Source of the DNA: Heterobasidion occidentale
Lineage: Eukaryota; Basidiomycota; Agaricomycetes; Russulales; Bondarzewiaceae
Assembly (NCBI GenBank): GCA_039111635.1
Contig: JBCAQO010000011.1
Span: 310,001-374,000, forward strand
Length of the DNA stretch: 64,000 nt
Direction of reading: 5' to 3'
Numbering within the stretch: position 1 is the first letter of the stretch; each line of letters opens with the position of its first letter. The translations under genes were made by a program, and so were the position numbers. This document shows, piece after piece, positions 44,914-52,472 of this stretch. The notes below the pieces were generated by a model. That model did no database searches. It had not been told where the DNA came from and worked only from the letters and a program-made list of their open reading frames with translations.

Positions 44914-44921
44914 TATAAAAG
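44914..44921 (+). promoter_or_regulatory. TATA box before the G4 post-pol gene
   Basis: TATAAAAG lies 57 nt before the ATG at 44971, in the interval after pol. Its position matches that in the unrelated G family. Confidence 0.55.
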
Positions 44922-44970
44922 ACACCATGTATCAAGCAGAGACATTCCTTAGCCCACCAGCTACATCTGA

Positions 44971-46640
44971 ATGTCCCTTGCTCCTGTACACTTCCTCCTC
45001 AATTACTCCCCCCGCTTTGTTCTCAACAACTTTGCTACTATGACTTCCGTCACTGCCTCCACTCTCAATACCATTGCCAACTCCCCCAACCCGTTCATCC
45101 TCCACACCATCATACCCGTCTCTCCCACCCTCACGCTCATTGAAGACTACTCGGACTCAGACTTCGATGATGATGATGGTACTCCCTCATTAGGTGTCTA
45201 CATTGCCAACCCTTTGCGAGAGTTTGTGATTCCTCATTTCTCCGACCAACTAGAGAACCCCCACCTTGCCAACCCCCTTCTGATATTTTCCATTCATCAC
45301 AAAGACCCCCGCTCTCGGACCCAAGTCCTCCCCTCCCCGTTGCACAACCTTGAACTCTACCAGGACCTGGAGTCAAACAACAGCATCTATCATATCACCA
45401 TCACCGAGGACAAAGCCTCCATCATCCTCAACCAGTCAGGTCTGGGAAACACCCATACATTTTTATTTTATTTACAGCAGATGGTCCTGGCACAGTGCTA
45501 TCAAGTCTTTGAGGGACCGCTCAACCACCATCAGGCGACACTCCTCAAGAACCTAACGGTCACGTCATACCGGTCTAAAGGAATCATCAAGCTCCCGGCC
45601 CTCCAAAACGACATGATCAACTTCCAACTCGGCGGGATCTACAGCAGTGGTTCTGTCCTCCTCCAGCAGCACACCATACAGGCTTGGCTTGATACACTGG
45701 CGCGGATCAAGTACAAAGAAAATACGGTCCGTTGGTTCCGCTGCATAGGGTACAATGGCTCAGGATTGGAGATCAAGGAATACATCCCAAAGGGGCTCCT
45801 ACCAACACACCTCTTCCCTCTGAACAGCCGTGGAGTCCACCCGATTGCACAGTACTAGGCCTACGGACATAACCTGGAGGATTACGTTAGGCCATGGGTC
45901 ATGTCCAAGCCAAAGACGCTGGAGCAGGGCTTCCATCAGATCAAAGTTCTGGAAGTCGTAGACGTTGGTCCCCCCACGATCACGGAACCCTCCCCTGCCC
46001 TCAACCTCCCAGCTACCCAGCCTCTGTCCTTTCGACCCACCCAGGAGAGAACTGACAAGTTTATGTGACCCTCTAGCCCCCCGTACGACCCCAAACAAGT
46101 GGTCCAGGATCACCAAGCACTTTGACCGCTACCGGTACCACCCTCATCACCCCCTGCCGTGTCCCCATCCCCCCCCCTACTTGGCGACAACACCACCCAT
46201 CCTATCATTGTCGACAAAACCACCCCCTAGTTACAACAGACAAAGGATGGCCCACGGACGCAATGGACTCCGAGAATGTCTGGCCTACCACAACGACTCT
46301 TCCACCTCCTTCACCCAGTGAGCCCGAGACCCATTCCTGCTAGGAATGCAGACGCACCAGCCATCTTATCGTGGGATGTCCAATCACAGGCATTAGACAG
46401 AGAACGGACATTACGGCGCGCGGCTTTATACAGGACTATAACAAGCATTGCACGCAGTCCCGTCAACTTCATCTGCAGATGGATCGCACAGCTGAGGAGT
46501 ATGGGTACCACAAGCAGGCATTGGAACACATGATTGACACTGCCAATTGGACTGAATACCCCGCTCGTCATATTCCTACCTTCGACAAAGCTCATTAAAA
46601 GGAACTGCCCCCCGTCATCGGTGCACCCACCAAACACCGA
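44971..46640 (+). pseudogene. G4 post-pol gene with C-terminal CCHC zinc knuckle
   Basis: The ATG at 44971 opens 295 codons: MSLAPVHFLLNYSPRFVLNN, acidic IEDYSDSDFDDDDGTPS, then a globular-looking part (ITITEDKASIILNQSGLGNT, TWLDT-like helix, NTVRWFRCIGYNGSGLEIKE). A TAG at 45856 interrupts it, the frame continues to 46066, and a proline-rich stretch follows. After a further frame change a pattern C-x2-C-x4-H-x4-C appears (46338-46379, with a stop in place of one x), then RQLHLQMDRTAEEYGYHKQA. A knuckle suggests nucleic-acid binding. No known family is recognised. Confidence 0.6.
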
Positions 46641-46650
46641 AGACTTGTAT

Positions 46651-46663
46651 AGAGAGGGGGTAG
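46651..46663 (+). promoter_or_regulatory. G4 polypurine tract
   Basis: AGAGAGGGGGTAG directly precedes the LTR starting TGTTAGGACC. It ties this LTR to G4. Confidence 0.75.
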
Positions 46664-47506
46664 TGTTAGGACCACGTCCTAACACGTGCTTTGCACGTGA
46701 ACAGATGGGCTGGTCAAGTGCTTTGGACATGATTCAGACTCGGACTGTTCTCCATGACTCATTACCATTTACATGCTAATGCATGAACTCTAACTTATTG
46801 TTCCTGGTTCTTGATGTGGATAGACACTTGTTCCTGGCCCTGTTCCTAGTTCCTAATTGATCGAGATGTGGCTAGACATTTGACATGGATGTGGACAGAC
46901 ATTAGTGATCGTGTACTACACTTAGATCAATGATGCATCTTTGCTTATGGATCTCGATCATTTACTTCGGTACCTGAGAAGTGCACAGACCAGATCATGA
47001 TCCGGCCCTAGATATGTCTTTGTATAAATAGGCAAGATGAGCTTCTAAGAAGCTCAGCTCGTTCATCTGTAATACACTCGATCTCTGCACTGCACCCGGT
47101 GTCTGGCTACCTTCCTAGCCCACACTTCGTGATCTTTGTCAGATCTAAGAAATCCATTGCACAGTCTGACGATGCACTAGACTCGTCTCCCTTCCCATCT
47201 CTCCCTCTACTCATCTGCTACTACACCGGCCTAGCCGCCTTCCATGTTCTCAGTTAGACACCCCCTCGTATCATCTGTTGGACAGGAAAAGATCATCCAG
47301 TTCCTTCTCACCATAGAAAAGACCTCAAAGATCATCTTCTTAATCTCTTCGAGAACAAGGCAGAAAGCAACCCCGCATTCCTTGAAAGGGCCCAAAGACG
47401 ATCCATTGTCTTTATCCATTGGAGCCTATGACTCTATGACACTGTGGAGGTTCAGCCTAGGGACCCCTTCGTGCATCGGTGCACGTGATAGGTCTCCGAC
47501 CTAATA
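46664..47506 (+). repeat. 3' LTR of G4 (family B)
   Basis: 843 bp, starting TGTTAGGACCACGTCCTAAC. It ends CTAATA where relatives have CTAACA. TATAAATA lies at 47023-47030, and the hairpin GAGCTTC (47039-47045) pairs with GAAGCTC (47049-47055) just downstream. Related LTRs are at 19163-19996 and 58739-59553. Confidence 0.85.
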
Positions 47507-48008
47507 GTTGAGCTCTAAATAGAGGGGTGTTCAAAACTGGTGTATTGCACCATCGTAGGCAGGTATCCATAGTAGATCAAAGTGAGTATAGTAAATGCGA
47601 GATTGTAAGGTAAAGTAAGTCAATATTACGCCAAGACCATAACATAGAAAGATAAAGAAAAACCACGAGAGGTACTCGCAGACCACGAGGTTTTGTTGTG
47701 CCACGGTTGAGAGACAAAGTGATATTTAGTAAAGAGGTGTAGTGGAGAGACAAGGAGATTCTAGGAGAGACAAGGAGATTCTAGGAGAGACGAGGAGAAG
47801 TGGATCATGAGACCTGTACTGTCCAATAGACACACTTGATAAAGCTTGCTACAAGATCGTGCCGCAAAATGGCTTGCGGTGCTGCCCTTGTGGTTGATGC
47901 TTATAAGGTGTATGGTGAGAGCTTAGCGAGGCCTCAGCAGGTGCGGCGGGCTTGAGGTCATCATGAAATATGCTTGGGGATAAGTGGGATGATGTGAGGT
48001 GATGACTG
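47507..48008 (+). repeat. Repeat R, GC-richer copy, left part
   Basis: It aligns with 18037-18380 and continues, after G3 and a family-B LTR, at 58714-58738 and about 59554-59770. It has a 20-bp tandem unit (AGAGACAAGGAGATTCTAGG) two to three times near 47752-47800. Class unknown; no gene is seen. The last five bases (GACTG) are the left target duplication of G3. Confidence 0.6.
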
Positions 48009-48627
48009 TGTTACGAACTGCTCGTTCAGTAACCCAAGAGTAACAGGTCCTTCCCTAGGTCGCACAATGGACTGAGTGGTGGACGGAGTCTCGACTGTAT
48101 CAGACGTTGATACAGGAGGGAATAATGATTGGCTCTAAGTTACACAGTGTGAGACCGTGTAAGAACGAAGAGGTTCGTATTCGTAGATACGAATGAACGA
48201 AGAGAATAGACTGAAGATCCTCAGCCTATTCTATGGGCCTTATATACTGTATAGGGTATAGGGTAAGAGTCCGTGTGCTTCTCCAGGTTTCCATCCTAGG
48301 AGAGCTGTGGTCGCCGTCTCTCTCAGCCGGCGCCTACTCTTGTACTTCTCCAGTCGCACTGATCCATCATGGTGCGACGAGGTGCTTACCCGTAAGCCCT
48401 AAGCCCATGGCATGTGAATACGCCTCTCATTACTGTGTGAACCCTGTGAGCCTCATGTCCCTCTCATATAGCCTTTACCGATGTCTTGAAGAACCATCGG
48501 TATTGTCGGCTCCTAAGAACATGCCGAATACCTTGGTGTACGCTCCGTAGTGGAGCCGCCTAGCATGTGATGCTTGATCCATCGGTTAGACCGGCCGCGA
48601 AGGGCCCCGATTGGTCAAGTCATAACA
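48009..48627 (-). repeat. 3' LTR of G3
   Basis: 619 bp, from TGTTACGAACTG to CATAACA on the plus strand. It is bordered on the left by GACTG and on the right by the inverse polypurine tract. Confidence 0.97.
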
Positions 48628-48640
48628 TTACCCCCTTTCT
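48628..48640 (-). promoter_or_regulatory. G3 polypurine tract
   Basis: On the minus strand it reads AGAAAGGGGGTAA directly before the 3' LTR, identical to that of G2. Confidence 0.88.
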
Positions 48641-51040
48641 AGGTCCCAACTCCTGAGGGGACTACTCGCTTGAGCAGAAACGAGCTTCATCGTCATTCCA
48701 CATACAATTGCTTGCTGGTCGTCAAATAGATTGGGATGCGTCTTCCCAATATCGCTTCGTTTTCTGGGGCGAAGACCGACCTACGTCGTTTACAACGCCT
48801 AGGAGTTTTCCTTCTCCGTTGAGCTGTTTGATTTGAAGTTCGGGGCATAACCACAATACCCTGTCCCTTCTCCCGGTGTTCTTCCTTCACCGCACGTTTT
48901 GTGTGAGTACACTCCTAGAGTCAATAGGCAGCTACTCGACCAGGGCTCCCTGGTAGGTTTGATAAGCCAGTGTCATCTGGCGACGATACAGAAAGGTGTC
49001 GTGCGAACGATTATAGGATGAAATAGAAACTCGTCTGTGGATGGGTGTGTGTCGTTCTTCTTCTAAAGTGCCGAAGGCCACGTCTCAGTGTTTCCAGGAT
49101 AGATCTTCATCTCCTTGATCTCCGGTATCGAGGGGGACTCCAGGTGTGTGGGTTGATCGCTTTACAAAGGCTTAGGCCCACCAACCTATCAAGAACGAAC
49201 ATTTTTCTTGACTTGTTTTGAGTCCGGCAAGACCCCTTTGAAGATCCCTAACTCTGTCAGCCCCATACGGTGGCCTTGTCATGTTTAGAGATTGAGTGTT
49301 CGTCCAGAGTTTGTTTTTCACTAAGGGTATTGGACACGAGGTAAGGACTTTTGAAGAATAGATTTTGAACCCCATGGTTTCTTGAATGGACCATGGTATC
49401 CACCTTGACGGTAATTATGTGGGGTCAGCGTAAGGTATGTCCTGGTAGTTTAACGTCGTGCCGGACGTCCGTAGTTTTACGTCTTTGCGGACGTCCGCTA
49501 GTTTATCCTTAAGTCGTTGCGGACTGAGGCTAGTTTATACATAAGTCGTTGCGGACTGCCCTGCTAGTTTATGCCAAGGTCGTTGCGGACCTATCCATCT
49601 CCCAACGTAGGAGTACCTGTAAACAAGACAGCAGGTGTTTCTGCACGCCGGAACATTCATCGGTAATGCGCATAGGGCCGTAGACCAGTTCCTCCTTCTT
49701 GACAGGGTTCCCATTGAGGAAAAGATGGTGTCGGTTTATACCATATCAAACCGGATAATTTATAGAGTTGCGAGAATAGACTGGAAGCCTATTTTGACAC
49801 AACTCACATGGCCCTGTAGACAGAAGGGCAGCTCAGTTTATCGTCATGAAGGACGGCAACTAGTTTATAGTCATTGCGGACGTCCGCTATTGCCTGGCTT
49901 GAACCTCCCGAGCCTCGATAGATTTAATCCTCCGGGGTGAGGGTAGTTTAAGGTCATTTCGGACTAGTTGATGGTCAAGGTCGTGACCATCAACCACGTC
50001 TCCTATACTTGAAGGAGTAAATAGTTTATCGTCATTGCGGACTAGATCAACATCGTGGTGTCAACAACGATGTCGATCGACATCTCCTATGCTGAAAGGA
50101 GTGGTAGTTTAACGTCTTTGCGGACGCTCGTAGTTTTACATCGTTGCGGATGACTCAACACGAGGCACGATCCCAGTTGCCTCTTGACTGGCCCTTGAAG
50201 CGGAATCCTTGCTTCGGACTTCAAGGGTAGAATGGGCGCACCATGGAGTAGTTGTGGTCTTTGTCGTCGAAAGACTGACAACCCGCTCCATGTCCCCAAA
50301 CCCCTCGCACGGAATTGAACCGTGTCGACCCCATATTCTTTTACTGTAGGGCGTATGGAATATGGAAGCGCCTTGACCTAGTCGGCAGGGTTCTGCAACG
50401 GTGGAGGCCCTCACTTCCACCGTCTGCCAGAATACAACCACGCTCCGAGGGTCTTGGTAGCTTTAGCGTCGTTCCGGACGGTAACTAGTTTATCGTCTTT
50501 GCGGACCAAGCCTTTCGTAGTTTTACATCGTTGCGGATGTAATTCTCCGTTTTGGGTACTAATGGAGTGCGGCCATCAGTTCCTGCATCGCAGATAGGGT
50601 CCCCTAATGCAGAAACAACCCTGTAAAACCGGAGATCCAAAGTGGGACGTCCAAGACACCTGTCAGACCTTGACAGCGAGGTTGGTCCACCGTTCCCCAA
50701 CGGTGGGTATGCATCACGATTTCCCACCAATATTCATGCATCATTCATGTACCAGTTATGTTGTGAATCCTAAAGGCCTCCTAATGTGGAAAGGGCCCTG
50801 TAAAACTGGGGATCCAAGCGGGACGCCCGATTCGCTTGTCAGAATACCTCTTGACAACGAGAGTGTTGAATGCTTGTCCTTCATCTTGAGACCGGAGGGC
50901 TGCAACGCGAAATGGTCAGGTACTTCCCCTGCCTTCTTATCTTTTCACAGTTTAACGTCATGCAGGACGTCCGTTCCGGCGTCCTGTGCGTGAAACCGGT
51001 ACCTGTGGTGCGGAGGGTCCTTTCCTCTCCGTCACCTTGT
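48641..51040 (-). repeat. G3 3' noncoding region with 15 copies of a short motif
   Basis: There is no gene. On the plus strand TAGTTTA(N)CGTC(N)TTGCGGAC-type motifs start near 49442, 49472, 49498, 49531, 49565, 49833, 49860, 49945, 50022, 50105, 50131, 50459, 50487, 50518 and 50949. Three consecutive copies (49498-49590) carry an extra 4-5 bases. Spacing is irregular and spacers are unrelated, so this is an interspersed array and not a satellite. Confidence 0.85.
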
Positions 51041-52417
51041 CTAATATCCTCCAGCAATGTCTCCGTAGTCTCCGTACCATTCGTCTGGTCTGTAGTAGGG
51101 GTCGACGTCGTCGTAGTTATCGCCTTCGACCTCGTCCCAGGCGTCTAGTTCCGCTCGAGTCCAGGAAGTAGTTCGCTGAGTCGGGCGTTGGCGGATTGGA
51201 GTTCTTCTACCAATGTGTGGAGGTGCTCCTTCAGCTCGATTATCTCGAGGACGGTTTGGAGTTGGCGAATCTCTTGGTCGAGTTCTTCTAGGACTGCTTC
51301 GCCTGGGCTGAAGGGTTGCCCTTGTTCTCTGGCTCCCTCGTCCCTCATTCCTCCTGTACCTTGGAGGATGCTCCTCATTGCTGCCTCCTGCGTCCTGCCC
51401 GGTGGATTGTCCTGCTGATATGGGAGGAAGGGCCTCTCGGTCTCTTCGTACCTGTCGTTGGACCGTAGCCCAGACGTATTCGGTCTGGGTGGATGCGTCT
51501 CGACTGCTTGTAGCCGGTATCGCTCTGCTAGCTTCGCTCCATGGTTGGACGCGGAATGGGTCAGTCCGAACGGGACGGGCGTGACTTGAATGTCCTGTGT
51601 CGGTGCGCGAGATGAGGGCGGGTAGGAGCTCCAGATTGATGAAGGAGGAGAACTCGTCCGGATGAATGAGTAGGGCGTAAGCCCCATTATTTCCTCGGGC
51701 ATACCAGGAGGCGGCCCTATGATCATCTGCATAGGCCAGAAGCCTGACCTGGTCGCTCGCGTCAGCGAGGCGTCGGGGTATGTCGTCGCTCTCGCTTCCT
51801 GGTTGCCCTGCGAAGAAGTTAGCGAGCCTTTGTAAGGCCAGCGCTGTGGCCATCTGAATTACCGCGGAGATGGTGGTGCGCTGGAGTAGTGCGTCTCCTA
51901 GCCCTTCCAGCTCTCCAGGGTGCAGATCTCGACTACTGGTAGGGGGCCCTCTGGTCCTGGCAGCTGATGTACCAGCCGTTGTTGGTTCTTGTACACCTGC
52001 CTCAACAATTGTAGGCGATGCCAGGTTCGAAGGGTTTCCTGGTCTTCTTCCGCCTCTCGCCTCCTGTCTTGCGTCTCCTTGAGCCAACGCTGTCGTCGGT
52101 CGCGGAGGCGTTGACGGAGCATGCCTTCCTTCTGTTTGACGTCTTTCATCGTGTTCGTCATGAGCTCCCTCAAACCGTGGTGAGGCTCGGGGATCCGTCC
52201 GATCTTCGACGGTGAGCGCGATTTGGTGGACATTGATTTGTACAGGAACTCCTTCTGGAGTCGTTGGGCAGCTGCTTCGGCTAGGGCGTCCAGTGTCGGG
52301 GTTGGCCACGGCCAGAATGATGTCTGGCGAGGGGTTTCTTGAAGGGGAGGAGGTGGTCCCGTCATCGATGAGCATGGCACGTCCAGGGGAGTAATCAAGG
52401 GAGGAGTGGTCGGACAT
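51041..52417 (-). CDS. G3 post-pol gene, frame A (458 aa)
   Basis: It has an ATG start (52415-52417), a TATA box about 45 nt upstream and no interruption. The N-terminal 150 residues are polar (SPSRNPSPDIILAVANPDTG, EHDERRQTEGRHAPS). A helical middle follows (ALLQRTTISAVIQMATALAL, RRLADASDQVRLLAYADDHR, EFSSFINLELLPALI), then an arginine-rich tail and an acidic Tyr/Asp end (DDVDPYYRPDEWYGDYGDIA). There is no signal peptide, membrane segment or CCHC, so it is not envelope-like. The C-terminus is conserved in G1, G2 and G3. Its position after pol with its own promoter suggests separate expression. Function unknown. Confidence 0.75.
   Translation of the reverse strand: MSDHSSLDYSPGRAMLIDDGTTSSPSRNPSPDIILAVANPDTGRPSRSSCPTTPEGVPVQINVHQIALTVEDRTDPRASPRFEGAHDEHDERRQTEGRHAPSTPPRPTTALAQGDARQEARGGRRPGNPSNLASPTIVEAGVQEPTTAGTSAARTRGPPTSSRDLHPGELEGLGDALLQRTTISAVIQMATALALQRLANFFAGQPGSESDDIPRRLADASDQVRLLAYADDHRAASWYARGNNGAYALLIHPDEFSSFINLELLPALISRTDTGHSSHARPVRTDPFRVQPWSEASRAIPATSSRDASTQTEYVWATVQRQVRRDREALPPISAGQSTGQDAGGSNEEHPPRYRRNEGRGSQRTRATLQPRRSSPRRTRPRDSPTPNRPRDNRAEGAPPHIGRRTPIRQRPTQRTTSWTRAELDAWDEVEGDNYDDVDPYYRPDEWYGDYGDIAGGY
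51145..51732 (-). CDS. G3 post-pol gene, frame C (195 aa, coiled coil)
   Basis: It starts MQMIIGPPPGMPEEIMGLTP and overlaps the second half of frame A in the +1 frame. The C-terminal 55 residues show a leucine heptad pattern (EAVLEELDQEIRQLQTVLEI, KEHLHTLVEELQSANARLSE). This part is conserved in G2 and recognisable in G1, which argues that it is translated. It may be expressed alone or spliced to frame B, which lies upstream in the same frame. No homologue is recognised. Confidence 0.45.
   Translation of the reverse strand: MQMIIGPPPGMPEEIMGLTPYSFIRTSSPPSSIWSSYPPSSRAPTQDIQVTPVPFGLTHSASNHGAKLAERYRLQAVETHPPRPNTSGLRSNDRYEETERPFLPYQQDNPPGRTQEAAMRSILQGTGGMRDEGAREQGQPFSPGEAVLEELDQEIRQLQTVLEIIELKEHLHTLVEELQSANARLSELLPGLERN
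51898..52365 (-). CDS. G3 post-pol gene, frame B (155 aa)
   Basis: I chose ATG 52363-52365 (MTGPPPPLQETPRQTSFWPW) because it aligns with the starts in G1 and G2. A longer open frame begins at 52398. It lies wholly inside frame A, in the +1 frame. It is basic and helical: DALAEAAAQRLQKEFLYK, LRELMTNTMKDVKQKEGMLR, RRQRWLKETQDRRREAEEDQ, LQLLRQVYKNQQRLVHQLPG, ending EICTLESWKG. It is the same length as in G2 and better conserved than frame A over the same bases. The first ATG of a message from the TATA box is that of frame A, so B would need leaky scanning. Confidence 0.6.
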   Translation of the reverse strand: MTGPPPPLQETPRQTSFWPWPTPTLDALAEAAAQRLQKEFLYKSMSTKSRSPSKIGRIPEPHHGLRELMTNTMKDVKQKEGMLRQRLRDRRQRWLKETQDRRREAEEDQETLRTWHRLQLLRQVYKNQQRLVHQLPGPEGPLPVVEICTLESWKG

Positions 52418-52460
52418 GTATTGGGGGGATTCTTGCTTTGAAAGAGGGAGGGGTGTCTCC

Positions 52461-52470
52461 CTTTATATCT
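52461..52470 (-). promoter_or_regulatory. TATA box before the G3 post-pol gene
   Basis: The minus strand reads AGATATAAAG directly after the pol stop (52473-52475) and about 45-53 nt before the frame A ATG. Confidence 0.6.
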
Positions 52471-52472
52471 TT

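Larger units (their letters stand above)
39040..47506 (+). mobile_element. G4: decayed Ty3/gypsy chromovirus of a second family
   Basis: gag, pol with chromodomain, a post-pol gene and a 3' LTR lie in order on the plus strand. The 3' LTR (46664-47506) is preceded by a polypurine tract. I found no 5' LTR, so the left end is truncated and its exact position unknown. The base after the 3' LTR begins GTTGA, continuing repeat R as in its copy at 18037. Many stops and frameshifts make it inactive. Its proteins are clearly distinct from the G family. Confidence 0.85.

Noticed and set aside
44700..44918. Small hydrophobic protein between G4 pol and its post-pol gene, resembling an envelope membrane segment
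   Set aside because: The frame begins at TTG with no good ATG, the element is decayed, and no matching frame exists in the G family.
48233..48550. 105-aa open frame present identically at 58314-58631
   Set aside because: It lies inside the two LTRs of G3 and crosses the TATA box and start site. Identity simply reflects LTR identity.
49442..50970. CRISPR-like array of short repeats
   Set aside because: Spacing is irregular, repeats are degenerate, the region is inside a fungal retrotransposon, and no cas genes exist.
51041..52417. Envelope gene of an errantivirus-like element
   Set aside because: Position after pol fits, but there is no signal peptide, membrane anchor or cleavage site; the protein is polar with helical parts.
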